From NCBI GenBank assembly GCA_947044405.1, contig CAMRHE010000457.1, positions 546,001 through 610,000 on the forward strand: a stretch of 64,000 nt of DNA, given 5' to 3'. Shown here piece by piece: positions 51,203-64,000 of the stretch. A program made the position numbers and the translations under genes. Numbering within the stretch: the first letter of the stretch is position 1; the number at the start of each line of letters is the position of its first letter. The notes below the pieces were generated by a model. The model saw only the letters and a program-made list of their open reading frames with translations. It was not told where the DNA came from and did no database searches. The DNA comes from Leptodactylus fallax (taxonomy: Eukaryota; Chordata; Amphibia; Anura; Leptodactylidae).

Positions 51203-51568
51203 ATTCCTCGTCTTCTTCACCCGTCAGTGTTACACAACCAGATACCATCACAGGTCATAGAGGAGAGTCGGTGACACTAAGCTGCTCATACAGCCAATAT
51301 TCGGAGAGTGATGTCCTCAAGGTTAATATTTACTGGAGAACGGGCAACATAACCGGACCTTATGTCTACCACCCCTACGAAAAAGTGGTTCATCCCAGTT
51401 ATAGAGGAAGGACGGAAATAAAAGGACTGGCAGATCTCCATATACGGGGGCTGCAGATGTCAGACAACTCCACATATTACTGCTTTGTGATGCTCACACT
51501 GTGTACAGGACATAGCAAACATCAAAATTCCATTCAGTATGGAAAAGGAACTCGACTTATTGTGACAG
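51203..51568 (+). CDS. Gene 3 exon: NKp30-like V-set Ig domain (type C)
   Basis: 366 bp between TTTTTCCAG and GTACTT, phase 1. It encodes DSSSSSPVSVTQPDTITGHR, VTLSCSYSQYSES, NIYWRTGN, ADLHIRGLQMSDNSTYYC, HSKHQNSIQYGKGTRLIVTG. V-set core residues (two Cys, Trp, D-x-x-x-Y-x-C) are all present. The long C'-D region YHPYEKVVHPSYRGRTEIKG is shared by all three copies, indicating selection on or gene conversion of this face. Confidence 0.86.
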
Positions 51569-51689
51569 GTACTTTTATATAACTACTAGAAGTTTATTTT
51601 GCGGGTACAGGAGGGCTTGACTTCACAGAAAATAGGTTCCCAAAAGAAAAAAATAATAAAACTTAACTTTTATTCAATATGTTAATAAA

Positions 51690-52080
51690 ATCTCAAATGA
51701 GATCCAGGCGCCAACTAAAAATGAGATGAGCATATGTTTGCAGGGGGGTATGGTGAAGGCACACACTACGAGACAATCATTCCAAATAAGGGGGTTGTCT
51801 ATGTGGCGACTTGTTCTTGCCCACTAAATTATGTGGGCAAGACTAAAAGACAGCTGCGTAGATGCATTTTTGATCATGTGGGAGACATTTCCCAATGGGC
51901 CGACACATGTGTGGGAGTGTCATCAGGGTGACCCCTTTGCTGTAAGATTTCAGGGGATGGAGCGGGGGGCTCAGCTCACCATGAGGGGGAGATTGGGATC
52001 GCTTCGTACTTCGCTAAGATGCCCAATGGATCTTCAGGTTTAGATCAGTGAAAACAAGAGGCTTATATGATGCAATCTCA
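51690..52080 (+). mobile_element. Penelope-like retroelement fragment (GIY-YIG endonuclease end)
   Basis: The frame 51734-51931 encodes IIPNKGVVYVATCSCPLNYV followed by GKTKRQL and RIFDHVGDI-like sequence: a GIY-YIG nuclease N-terminus as in Penelope-like elements and related frog retroelements. Similarity continues in another frame to about 52040 (PTHVWECHQGDPFAVRF). The fragment is 5'-truncated and frameshifted. It lies in the last intron of gene 3 and has no counterpart in gene 1. Confidence 0.7.
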
Positions 52081-52461
52081 TTGGCCCCCTTCATTTAAGA
52101 GATTACAATAACATATTGTAACTACTGATACTTATAGTTCTCTTTTACGCAGACAATATTTCTATGGACAACGAAGACAGTCAAATGAGGGAAGGGAGTG
52201 GTAGAGGTGATATAATAGAGTAAGGGAAAGGGAGTGTCACATGTATAGTACTGATACACTCACCAGGCTGTGTACAAGACCCAGAAATAAAGTCAATGGC
52301 TGGAAAGGGCACAACAGGTTTGGGACACTCTGATGTCGAAAATGTTTTTTAGCATCAAAAACACAATAAAAAAACAAAACTATGAATGTTACAAACAGAA
52401 TCTATTATTACATATATTAGTGCTGTAATGACTGTCTCCATGTATTTTGGTTTCTTTTTAG

Positions 52462-52595
52462 ATTCTACAGATGGGGGTCAGACAGAGTCACATCTACATC
52501 TACCCACAGTCATTGTTGCCTCTTACATTGCTTGTAAATTCTTCATCGTACTTGTACTTTCCGCATTGGCGTTATACTGTTATAAAACTGTATAA
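52462..52595 (+). CDS. Gene 3 last exon: transmembrane segment with lysine, stop
   Basis: 134 bp after TTTCTTTTTAG, ending in TAA at 52593-52595. It encodes DSTDGGQTESHLHLPT, then VIVASYIACKFFIVLVLSAL with lysine inside the hydrophobic run, and ends CYKTV. Short tail without signalling motif; partner is expected to be an ITAM adaptor through an acidic membrane residue. Downstream AATAAA at 52783-52788 is a good polyadenylation signal, and the 3' UTR is conserved with gene 1. Confidence 0.86.
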
Positions 52596-52782
52596 TATAA
52601 AACCTGGACATGTTATACATAATATATCATTATACCATATCTATTAGTGCATGTCCTGACATTATAGTTGATGGTGTCTATATACTACTGGAGCTCAACC
52701 ACAGCAAAAGACACAACAAAGCAGAATCCTGGATGAAAAGTGAAGCAACTTTGAAAATTTCAGATTTTTTGCCTCTTTCATA

Positions 52783-52788
52783 AATAAA
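52783..52788 (+). terminator. Candidate polyadenylation signal of gene 3
   Basis: AATAAA 188 bases after the stop codon. The aligned position in gene 1 (near 18650) reads AAATGAATG, so gene 1 would use a later signal. Confidence 0.5.
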
Positions 52789-54229
52789 TGTTCTTACCCT
52801 TTATGATGGTATGGTCCATGTGTATGATGATAACAACAGCCTTTATGATGCATCTAATAGTGATCATGTGCCGGTTCTCTATAGCTGCTCCATTTCTTCT
52901 ATTGGTCCCGTACACGTCATAGACAGGTTAGTGGATCCTCTGAGTTGATTTGTTTTAGGGTTTGATCACGGTTACAAGAGATCATTGACCTACTTTCAAT
53001 ATGTGTAACCCAATCGCAGTCATTGTGGAGATGGCTTCAGGTGTTGGAGGTGGCAGGAACTGCCGGCTATTCATGTGAATTGCCAAGTGGGCCCTATAAT
53101 TCAAATGAATGCAAAAGCCACCCAATAAGTCAAATAAATAGTGGGCAGTGTGACTCAACACCCCAGGCAGAGAGCGCTAGAGAGGTCTTTCTGTCCTATT
53201 AACAAGTGCTATATCAGATCAGTCGATCAGTAATCTGTGGGATCACTAGTGCAAGTGATTTCACCAATAACTACAAGAGACTAAATTGACTAATCAGGGA
53301 AAAACAATTGACTCCCTTGGTCCTGCTCAAAGGGGTAAATGATCAAATTTTTGCTGATCCTCCCATACAATACACTTGGCATTTTCACCAAGTATAGCTG
53401 ATATTTACCAACCCGGCTGGTCACATTTTTGGCACACAGAAGTCTCATGGTGGCCATGGTAAATGTTTAATTATATTCATTTTGCAAACTTCATTAGAGA
53501 GATGGTTTTGTTCAGAGAATGGAAGGGGATGAGTAATAAAGTTAAGAACTGAAAGAAATCAAGACAAGACCAGATCATTTGACATCTTCATGTGTAGGAG
53601 GACCAGTAAGTTGTGAAAGGCCGAGGGAGGTTAAAGATAGAAACAGAGAGGCAGATGAGAAAACTGATCGCTCAATGAGGATGAGAAGGTCACCCATATG
53701 TAGAGCTGAGATTTTACAAGATAAGAAATGAGGAAGCCAAATGGTGACATGATCAAGGAACTGGCAAAAACTGCTGAGTCTGAGGGTATGGACCTTAAAA
53801 GAGGGTCAGTTTAGTGAGGGTACCAGGAGAAAGTACAAAGTACAATACTGGGAAAGAAGTTTTGCTCATTCTTAGGTGTGGGGGTTTGAGAAAATGTGTA
53901 GACCACACAGAGACCACCTAGATGAAGCCATGTGGCTGGTTGAAGAGGCTGCAGAATTCTGGAGTGTGGTGGCCTCTTCCCTGTGTTGATGACATCATGA
54001 CCTTTGGTCCCATGGTAGAGCAGCAGTTCAGTCCCTTTCTGGTAAATACTGAGCACATTCCCTACAATATGTACAACAATGTGCTTGGTTTGCAGTGAAT
54101 AGGCAGTGATCAACACCTCTTCAACCGGGTAATCTGTATGGGTCCTGGGTGGCAGAACCTCAGCATCACTTATTACTGAGATATCTTACAGCTAGGCCAG
54201 CAATATATAAGTCCCAGGAAACCCCTTTA
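52789..54229. other. 3' flank of gene 3
   Basis: Up to about 53105 it parallels the 3' flank of gene 1 (to 19005). Beyond that nothing was recognised; the minus-strand frame at 54116-53811 has no known domain. Confidence 0.5.
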
Positions 54230-54569
54230 GGCTGAAGCCCATCGTGGCGTAAACGCCACGGTAAAAATTGTGGCATTTTACAGTCCCTGCAAAGTGGGTG
54301 GGATTCTAGCGCATCCCATCCACACATTTTAGAAAAATACCCGCAGCGGAAATGCTGCGAGTTTTTGGAAATCACAACATGTCAATTATACCTCGGCAGT
54401 TTCACTATAGATATAATTGAAGCATAAAGTCCGCAAAGGAAAACTCTGCAGACTTTCTGTGAAAAGTGCTGCGAGAAAAACCACGATGTGTTTCTGCTGT
54501 GGGAAAAAACACGATATGTTTATGCCACAACGCTTTTTGGCTGTGGCCTGCTACGTGGGGGCTTTAGCC
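54230..54569. mobile_element. Harbinger-type MITE, TTA target duplication
   Basis: GGCTGAAGCCC at the left and inverted GGGCTTTAGCC at the right, with TTA at 54227-54229 and 54570-54572. Same termini as the MITE at 15357-15596. Confidence 0.72.
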
Positions 54570-54639
54570 TTAAGGTGATTTAAGAAAGTGAATAGTACAT
54601 GTAATCTGTACATGTGGAAGGGAGTAGAGGGGGACTGAT

Positions 54640-55738
54640 GTGAATAGAATCAACCAAAGGCAAAAATTGACACTTTGATAATATGACCCCAGAATGACGC
54701 AGCCAGTTTTGACCTTATGGAACCAGCAATTTGTATTTTCTTAGCTACATTCTTTATTTTTCTATTATTTGAGCACTTATTCTTTGCAGGATAAGCTATA
54801 TTTTCAATGGCACCTTTTTGAGATGACTAGAACTACCCACCAGTTTTCGTTTAGCTTTTACATTATAAATTTTGTACTTTTCACGATACAACATAAATAT
54901 TATACTACCCGTAATTCTATAGGGAAACATGAAATATTTATTTTGTCATGTTTTAATAATTTTTCAAAATATAATCACTTTTTCCACAAATAATTTATAA
55001 TAATTTATAAACCTTTAGTGACTGATCTCTTCTAGACCTCGGTGACCAAACGATTTTTTGCATTTTTCTATCATCACATGTCAAGCCCCATAGCTTTTTT
55101 ATTTTTCCATCCATGTAACTATATGAAGGCATGTTTTTTTTCAGGACACGAGGTAGTGTGTAATGGCATTATTTTTGGGGTAGATATATCTCATTGATTA
55201 ATTTTTATTAACGTTTTCTGGGAAGGAATAAAAAAAAAATCTGCAATATTGGCTTTGCCTTTTTATGCTATAAATTTTGCACCAGTCACTGTATTGCTTA
55301 AGTAACCTGATAAATTCATTCACTAGGTTGATACGATTAAATAGATACCAAATGTGTGTAGAATTTTTAAGTTTTACTACTTTTGGAAAGTAAAAACCCT
55401 TCTTGTAATAACATTTTTTTTTCCATCACCACTTTCCAAAACCCATATCTTAATTATTTTTATTTTAACATAATGGTGGGAGGGTTTATTTTTGTGGGAA
55501 GACCTGATATTTTTATTGTTGCCATTTTGGGGGAAAAAAAGACTTTTTTGGTGGCCAACAGACAAAAATGTCAATTCTTGTATCAATTTTATAGATTTTA
55601 CTTTAGTGCCGTTCAATATGAGGGTATTACTATTGCATTACTCAGGTACTTGCAGATGAGGCAATACCCAATATGTGTGTTATGATTTGCATTTTTATGT
55701 TTTATTATTTATTAACCCCTTCCAGCTCTGCGCTGTAC
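54640..55738. repeat. AT-rich dispersed frog-type repeat
   Basis: Two or more copies of a theme with TTTTTCCATC, GAGGGTTTATTTTTGTGGG and ATTTTTATTGTTGCCATTTT. This style of repeat is common in frog genomes (recollection, not a search). Frames on both strands are not convincing. Confidence 0.5.
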
Positions 55739-55740
55739 TA

Positions 55741-56647
<907 letters not shown>

Positions 56648-56649
56648 CT

Positions 56650-57200
56650 TATTGCCATGGTCAATAGTGATCACAGCATTCAGGGGAGTCATGACTTGGA
56701 TCCCCCAATAAGATCGTGGGTTCCAAGGGGTTTCCATAGAAGCCAGGAGACAGAGCAACAGCCCATGAAACAAGATCAAAGGAGGAGGAAGAGGAGTGTA
56801 AGGAGTGCTGACCTGGTGAAAGTAGTGGCAAGAAATGGTCCAGAGAGGAAAATCCAAAGGAAGTGGATGGGCCCTGCATGGTGTTGGAATTGAGCCTGCA
56901 TAATTGAGGTGGAACTAGCACCTAGTCTTGCTGCATTTCTGGACTGTGGCCACTGCTGCTGAAAACATTGACCCAGTGGGCTGTGAAATCCATGTATTGT
57001 CCTTGTCTATAATTGCTGCTCCATGTGTTGACAGTGGCTTGAACCTTTCTCCAGACTGTCGTATTAAAGGAAAGGCCCACATTCTCCGACACATGGCGAT
57101 ATAAAGCAGGGCCAATTTTCCTAGAGAAAAAATGTTGGCTAGGTATCCTCCATCATAGCATGTGCATGCCTTCAGTTTACGAAATGCGGTGGAATCAGAG
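56650..57200. repeat. Decayed dispersed repeat, related to 20372-20760
   Basis: Shares several blocks with the earlier interval, including GGATGGGCCCTGCATGGTGT. The frames contain no domain I can name. Confidence 0.45.
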
Positions 57201-57955
57201 GACTTTATTTTTATGTAATTTTTATATTTGTGTGTTTTTTCTTTCTTTAATATCATAAAAAGACTAAAAAGAGGGGAAACGTGCCTGTTTTCCAAATTTT
57301 TCCTTTTTTCTTATAGCATAAAGTGCTACTAAAATATCTTCTAAAAAACTTTTCCCATCTCTGTTATGGTAATTTTTATATAGGTGACACATACCTGTGA
57401 TTTGAGCGTGGTAGTGAACTTTTTTATATCATTTTTTTTTCCTCAATATTTATTTATTATTTTACAAAAATAATTTACACATTGTGGCTCCCCCATACGG
57501 AAGGTCATAGTAGACATATTTAACATTACTTTTTTTTTTTTGGCTGATTTTCCCTGCAAGTGGGATGGATGCCCTCCATTTACAGGAGAGATACAGCCTC
57601 CTCGCACTGAATGCAAAGCTGATCTGTGACCTCTAGGACCCAGCAGTTCCTGCAGCAGTGTCATTGAGCGCTGTGTATACAGCCATAGGGAACATCTGTA
57701 GAGGATAGGACCACATTCTGTAAATGAATGTGCCAGTCAAGGGCCCATCACGGCCAGTGACAATTGTATTGATGGCACTCAATCCTTTCTTTATAGTGTA
57801 TTATACTACGCATTTCACATATCATGTATCTCCACTGGGCACCCCATCTGTTTTAACTAACTATGCTTGATGTTACTTCACCTTTATGTATATCTATCTA
57901 ATAGATTGGTGAATCTTACAGATTTGTATGGTAATCAATGTGTTAAATGTCTATC
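57201..57955. other. AT-rich intergenic sequence
   Basis: Poly-T tracts and short frames only; nothing recognised. Confidence 0.4.
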
Positions 57956-57959
57956 CATA

Positions 57960-58005
57960 GATACCCATTGAAAAAGGTCATAGACCGAAACGTTTGGGAT
58001 GGGAT
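57960..58005 (+). ncRNA. Degenerate hammerhead-like motif, Penelope-type tail
   Basis: TTGAAAA, a 4-bp stem GGTC/GACC with an ATA loop, then GAAACGTTTGGG. The second hammerhead box is intact, the first is altered at two core bases. Confidence 0.3.
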
Positions 58006-58530
58006 CATCTGTATGACACTTCTGCTCTGCCTGTGAGATTTACCTTTGTTATAATATTTCAATAAAGAAACGTATAATCTACCTCTATGGATTGAGCATT
58101 ATCAATAACCTTACTACAGTCAGGGACAGTAACCGATTGTTCCGGTCTTCACTCTGGCTGTCACCGACAGCTGGCTTCCCAATCATGTACAACTGCTATT
58201 TCTGCAAGGATGTACAGGTCAGACATATAAAGTCAACAGGTGCTCAGAAAGTAGCTGAGGTTCCCAGTATAGACTCGTCTTAACAGGAGTGGAAGACTAA
58301 GGTTGCATTCACATGACAAAGTTTCAGCCATGAAACACAATCCATTTTGGCCTGATTTTCCGAACTGTCTGGAAAAAGTTATTATAAAATACTTCAGTGT
58401 TTAGGATCCAGTTTTGAGACATCAAGATAAATTTACTGGGCAATTCTGGAGATAGAAATAAATTTTTATTACAAAAGCAAAAATAAAATAAGAATTTATC
58501 ATAGAATAAAGTACAAAGCAAACCGAAATA

Positions 58531-58724
58531 CAGGGTGGGCCATAAGTATGGATACACACAGAAAAAATGGAAGTGGTTGCTGATATCACCTTACCGTTTG
58601 TGGCATATTAGTACATGGGAGGGGGGAAACATTTGAGGCTGGGTGACGCCCATGGCGGCCATCTGCAAAGCCGCCATTTTGGATGCATTTTATCTGGATG
58701 TATCCATACTTATGGCCCACCCTG
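58531..58724. mobile_element. Mariner-type MITE, 194 bp
   Basis: CAGGGTGGGCCATAAGTATG at the left and its inverted copy at the right, flanked by TA on both sides (58529-58530, 58725-58726). No coding capacity. Confidence 0.9.
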
Positions 58725-58964
58725 TAGGTACAGGACTTGGCTTGGTAAGATAAAACCTTGATAGGAGTCTTCGACAAAGTACAAGCACCATGAGGCTGAT
58801 TCATCAAGATCAAGACCCTCAGTTTCCACGTCAATCTTGATAATCCCTGCCCTACTGGAGTTTGCACCTAATTTATGACAAAGTGAATACTGAATCATGA
58901 AACAGACGCATCCTCCAGAGTCCATGTGCCTAAACAGAAATCTACGCCAGTCCCAACTGAAAAT

Positions 58965-59560
58965 TGATCATAAATCTGGCAGGGCTTCACCACTCACCAC
59001 CATTAACACACCTCATCGCACCTCCTTTCATGAAAGTAGCGAGGGGTAGGTGCAAAAGTGCAAAATGTCACAAAAACCTCATTTATACAAATAAAATGAG
59101 TTGAAAAAATGGCCTACAAAGCATAACAAATCTCTACCACTTTTTTAATGGCACTGAAGCCATCATAAATCTTCCTCCATGTACCTCCTTTATCAAACCT
59201 ATCTAACAGAAAAACTTACATTCCTGCCCAAAACAACCAATGATTGATCAGATTCTATAATTCTGCTTTATGGTTGGCTGTTTTGCTTTTAGAGCCTCAA
59301 TTACCGAGACTCTCTCTGTCACAACTATTGATCGTGAGTGTCACTTCAAGGAAAAAAAAATAAAAATTTCAGCCATCTATTGTGATCTCACCAAAACTCT
59401 ACATAGTTTAATGTCATAATCCTCCCCACTGGCCTCTACAAAGACTTATCTGCATGGACAATAGAACATGTTGAAGGGGTTGCCACGACTTTAGAATTTA
59501 TTCCCTACAATCGATAGGGGATAACTTCATGGTCGGTGGTGGTTTGACCACACATACCCC
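58965..59560. repeat. Dispersed repeat shared with 19130-19640
   Basis: Blocks such as ATCATAAATCTGGCAGGGC, CAAAGCATAA-AAATCTCT and GGTCGGTGGTGGTTTGACC recur in the same order in both places. It may be part of a larger duplication or a transposon family. Confidence 0.55.
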
Positions 59561-60627
59561 AAACAAGCCCAAGACCAACTCTCTAAGAGAGAGTCATTTT
59601 AGTGTAGGGACCCATCTAAGAGAGGTCGTCTTGTCGTGACAGATGATGCTGTTGTAATTTTTGTGTTTACAAGAATGGTGGCCCAATTCCCCCATCCTGA
59701 CGACAGGCCAAGCATCATTGTGTAGTACAACATACTGTATTTTGTACAATATAAATCCCTTACTATAGCAAAATGTATGTATAACAAGTTTTAGATTTAA
59801 TCATTATCTGTAGGCACAAAAATAGCTCAAAAATATTGTCTACTTTAGCACATGTAATAACACAACTTCAACTCTTTGACCATGGATAAAAATGACCATG
59901 AAAAACAGATGTAACGGTCTGTTTAATCATGAACTTTTTGCACTTTTTGTCTTGGACCCAATTTCCTAAATTTCCCATAGAGTTAAGTCTATTCACAGAT
60001 CTGTAAACACGGGTAAAAATAGGACATGTTGGTCGGTCAAAAAATTGGTCACGTGATTAACCACATTTTAATCAATGTGTTCTAAAAACGGCTACCACAC
60101 GTACTCTCTTCCTGTTCATGTGATAAAGGCTAACTCTAACAATAGTATAACATAAATCCATCCTCTATATTAGCACATATTACTGGGTCTTCTTATTTTC
60201 TGACAGCTGCATAAACAATTTGTTCTTGCTCTTGGGATGAAGCTGGATTTCTTTGTTGCAGTTTGGTTTTGTCTAGTTGAGAATAGACAATGTTCTCCTA
60301 AGTAGTAAAATATATGATAATAAATAGAATATAGTTATTAATATTAAATTTAAGACATTCAGATATTTTTTTTTCAGAAATATATTTTAAAAAAATCAAA
60401 TTTTCTAACAAAATTTTATAAAAAAAATATCTTAAAGTCTTAAACAATATAATATAGTATAAAATGGATAAAGAGAGACTAACAAAATAATCTATTTATT
60501 TAGGTGCCAAATTCATCTGAGACCTGGGATTGTTTCATTTAATGGTTATTTCAGAATATTCAGGGTCAGGGATCAACCCCCAACATGCTACAAAATCTTA
60601 TAGCGAATATTCGGAGATAAACACAGT
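59561..60627. other. Intergenic, nothing recognised
   Basis: AT-rich single-copy-looking sequence without exon, RNA gene or transposon ends that I could support. Confidence 0.4.
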
Positions 60628-60830
60628 GTTAAAGGAGTTTTCCCATGAATAAAACCATATTCAAATTTGTAGACAACAGTTAGACATTTTAGGAAATATG
60701 AATAAATGATTAAAAATTTTGCAGAGTTTTAAAGATTTTCTCTAATTATGTTAATGGTGACATCTTTTGTTCCGATCAGTTCCTAATGGATATGATACGA
60801 ATAAGTAGGTTCTCTTCAATCCCTATTTTA
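60628..60830. mobile_element. Single arm of the piggyBac-like MITE
   Basis: TTAAAGGAGTTTTCCCATGA and following 190 bases match the left arm of 14731-15228; the second arm is missing. Confidence 0.65.
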
Positions 60831-60909
60831 TCCCTTCTAGATAAAATAACTTAAGTGACAATACAGTGTTCACACTTCTTACTTGCTGCAACCAAAAATG
60901 TTTAATAAG

Positions 60910-61965
60910 TAGAGATGAGCGAATCGGTTCGTAACAAACTGGATTTGACGCGAATATTCCAAATTCCGCGAGTAGATGATAATCAGCAGTGGTCTCGCTA
61001 ACACAGAAAAGCTGCTGCCGCTATTGAATTCAATAGCGACAGCGGCTCTCCTGTGATTGGCCACCAGAGCGGTAGGTTTCTCTATTAGTCCTGAGAGTGT
61101 TCTACATTATGTTTTATTCCAATTTGAGGTGTGATTTGTAACAAACTAGTTTGAACTGAAATGGATTAAAGGGGTTTTCTGGGCAAAAAATATATATTTT
61201 TTTAAAAGGTCTGTTAGTGCTATTAATGGGTTAATAAGTACACCCATGTACCTTTAGCAGTGTTGTGAGTGATTTCTGGGTTTCTCTGGGAGCTCCTGAC
61301 ATCTTCTGCATTTGTTTGAAGTGTGTAGCTTCCTGTGTAGCTTCCACACTACCTCCTTCTCACTGCCCCCTCCTCTTTCCCTGTCTCCCTAACTACCCCG
61401 CCCACTACAAGCCCTTCCCAACTAACTAACTCAGCCCACCCCCCTACCGCATCATACTTACCTGTCTTCCTCTCTGGGAGATGGATCTTCCTTTTCTTTC
61501 ACTGTGCACAGGTTGGAGTTGCCTCTCTTCATCTCTGCCAGTTTATACACAGACTGGAAGTACCTCTGAGGCCTGCGCAGTAGAGATGGAGTGCCATCTG
61601 TACTGCTCATGTGTCGCAGGCACCTCCAGACTGCGCAAGCCCTTGCAGAGAGGAAGAGGGGAGGAGCCATTCCCGGAGAGGAAGATACGTACTGTAAGTA
61701 TGATGAGGTTTGGGGGGTAATGGTGATGTTCTGTTTTGGAAATGGGGAAACAGAACATCACCGGGTTATCAGAAAGTGAGCCTGGGGCGGTCAAGGGATA
61801 TGGGTAAATATAGATTTTTTTATTTAATATAGGTAAATTAGAAGTTAGGTGGGGGGAGGGGTCTTAGTTTAGGGGTTAATTTTAATTTCATCCCGGACAA
61901 CCCCTTTGGACTGAAACCGACTGAACTCAAAACTATACGATTCCTGAGGGATTCCCCCATCTCTA
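60910..61965. mobile_element. hAT-type MITE with nested MITE, target duplication TTAATAAG
   Basis: Ends TAGAGATGAGCGAATC and inverted CATCTCTA; direct repeat TTAATAAG at 60902-60909 and 61966-61973. Same family as 39442-39832 but longer because another element is inserted inside. Confidence 0.7.
61166..61908. mobile_element. Nested MITE with AAAGGGGTT ends
   Basis: TTAAAGGGGTTTTCTGGGCA at the left and inverted ATCCCGGACAACCCCTTT at the right, inside the hAT-type MITE. The right TTAA has mutated to TTGG. The GC-richer centre (61370-61720) shows no recognised protein. Confidence 0.6.
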
Positions 61966-62225
61966 TTAATAAGGCATTACTACAAATTACACATAAACTT
62001 ACATAAAATACTTCATTTAACTAATTGCACATAAGAAACAACTTATTGATATATCATTAAAACCTGCAAGTTAACTAATCTAATGTAACTGACCTCAGAA
62101 GCATGCTAGAGAAACCAGACCATGTGTGTTCAGGTGGAAATCCACGCAGCCATAGAAAGAGACTGCTACACTGGTGTATGCAACTTATACATAACTGGTC
62201 AGTTTTACATCAAATCCAGCTCATT

Positions 62226-63305
62226 CCTTATTGTGGTCGGGTTATCTTCTCTTACAAGTAGTGTCCCTCCTGATAACCAGCCATGATGTCCTTATTGTGG
62301 TCAGGTTATCTTCTCATACATGTAGTGTCCCCTCCTGATAACCAGCCATGATGTCCTTATTGTGATCGGGTTATCTTCTCATACATGAAGTGTCCCCTCC
62401 TGATAACCAGCCATGATGTCCTTATTGTGGTCGGGTTATCTTCTCATACATGTAGTGTCCTCCTGATAACCAGCCATGATGTCCTTATTGTGGTCGGGTT
62501 ATCTTCTCATACCTGTAGTGTTCCTCCTTATAACCAGTTATGATGTCCTTATTATGGTCGGGTTATCTTCTCATACATGAAGGGTCCCCTCCTGATAACC
62601 AGCCATGATGTCCTTATTGTGGTCGGGTTATCTTCTCTTACATGTAGTGTCCTCCTGATAACCAGCCATGATGTCCTTATTGTGGTCGGGTTATCTTCTC
62701 ATACATGTAGTGTCCTCCTGATAACCAGTTATGATGTCCTTATTGTGGTCGGGTTATCTTCTCTTACATGTAGTGTCCTCCTCATAACCAGCCATGATGT
62801 CCTTATTGTGGTCAGGTTATCTTCTCATACATGTAGTGTCCCCTCCTGATAACCAGCCATGATGTCCTTATTGTGGTCGGGTTATCTTCTCATACATGTA
62901 GTGTCCTCCTGATAACCAGCCATGATGTCCTTATTGTAGTCGGGTTATCTTCTCTTACATGTAGTGTCCCCTCCTGATAACCAGTTATGATGTCCTTATT
63001 GTGGTCCAGTTATCTTCTCATACATGTAGTGTCCTCCTGATAACCAGCCATGATGTCCTTATTGTGGTCAGGTTATCTTCTCATACATGTAGTGTCCCCT
63101 CCTGATAACCAGCCATGATGTCCTTATTGTGGTTGGGTTATCTTCTCATACATGTAGTGTCCTCCTGATAACCAGCCATGATGTCCTTATTGTGGTCGGG
63201 TTATCTTCTCTTACATTTAGGGTCCCTCCTGATAACCAGCCATGATGTCCTTATTGTGGTCGGGTTATCTTCTCTTACATTTAGGGTCCCTCCTGATAAC
63301 CTGTC
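62226..63305. repeat. Minisatellite, about 64-bp unit, about 17 copies
   Basis: Units of GATAACCAGCCATGATGTCC, TTATTGTGGTCGGGTTATCT and TCTCATACATGTAGTGTCC. Frames across it are repeat artefacts. Unit length alternates by two or three bases (TCCCCTCCT versus TCCTCCT). Confidence 0.95.
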
Positions 63306-64000
63306 CACAGTAAGGAAATCAAGGATTTCTGACAAGTTCCAGACTGTAGAAAGTTCCTGCATTCATGGTCAAAACCCTAGTTTTGAATACAACCAAACGC
63401 TTGCATTATATTTCCATTCAACCTTTCTGACTTACAAATGTACTAACACACAGTATCAAAGAGCTTTGAAGCCTGATCTATTACACTTTTAATTTTTTGC
63501 TGATTATGTAAATGTTTAATGGTATTCCAAGCTATTTTGCTTCGATACAGATAACTATGATGACAATAATGTAATAATTAGAATTTTAGTAAGATTTGTA
63601 TTTCACAATTCACATTTGGTAAATCTTACAATACACATAGACTTCCTCAAACTATCACTAACAGTTACTGTTGTGAAAATTCTCCGCCTGTTTATAGAAG
63701 GTTCTTGCCCTATCTGCAGCTTCTTATATACAGTGTTATGGCCTGAGTACAAAGAAGAAATTGTACTTACAGAACCCTGTATTCTTTTTTAGTTAGACTT
63801 AATACCAAGGAACTTCTTACCTTTTTGTCTCTACAGAGAAAACTACTGGATGACTGGAAGTAATAAAATTTCATTATCTAAGGTACAAAGTTCCTGAAGA
63901 GCGTAAGACTCTGTGTATACAGTAAATGTGGAAGTGACCGGCTGGCCGGATTACACACGTTAGATCTTCTGATACTTACATGTTCCTGTTCGTCTGTTTC
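63306..64000. other. Right end, nothing recognised
   Basis: AT-rich sequence without supported exon, transposon end or RNA gene. Confidence 0.4.

Noticed and set aside
62577..63492. Frames with repeated LLITSHDVLIVV
   Set aside because: Translations of the 64-bp minisatellite; no independent evidence for a gene.

Overview
The window looks like nuclear DNA of an amphibian, most likely a frog. Small phase-1 exons sit far apart in a sea of Ty3/Gypsy LTRs, Tc1/mariner, hAT, Harbinger and piggyBac-like elements, Penelope-like fragments and minisatellites. The assignment to frogs rests on the repeat style and on the expanded NKp30-like and PILR-like immunoglobulin exons; no species can be named. 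HOST GENES: Three tandem copies of an immunoglobulin-superfamily receptor gene run on the + strand. Gene 3 (38267-52595) is complete: leader, two PILR-like V exons (types A and B), one NKp30/NCR3-like V exon (type C), and a last exon with a transmembrane segment bearing a lysine and almost no tail. All introns are phase 1 and the five exons total 1260 nt, giving 419 residues. Gene 1 (3989-18453) has the same A-B-C-TM order, but its leader lies left of the window. Gene 2 (25237-34380) has a leader with a shifted splice donor, only the C-type V exon, and a different last exon with a lysine-bearing membrane segment and a tail containing YINL. Short membrane tails with a basic residue imply signalling through ITAM adaptors, i.e. 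activating innate or NK-type receptors. MOBILE DNA: 1-3904 is an internally deleted Gypsy element. 6472-12829 is a recent Gypsy element (972-bp LTRs about 99.5% alike) in which gag and protease are replaced by an antisense cDNA of ribosomal protein S3. The S3 segment begins exactly at the end of the 18-nt tRNA-Ser primer-binding site and ends at the mRNA cap end. Solo LTRs with target duplications lie at 15660-16493, 31066-31897 and 32618-33728, and an LTR-like insertion at 30288-30939; for the two inside paralogous introns at 30288 and 32618, the related gene copy shows the empty site. Tc1 copies lie at 5183, 25940, 28451, 47343 and 55741. A 31-bp minisatellite (41205-46190) is split by a 3.0-kb hAT-type element. 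The right end (from 53 kb on) has no recognised gene; it holds repeats and a 64-bp minisatellite (62226-63305). HOW IT FITS: the locus grew by segmental duplication of a receptor gene and was then reshaped by deletion and by repeated transposon insertion into introns. No tRNA, rRNA or CRISPR features were seen.
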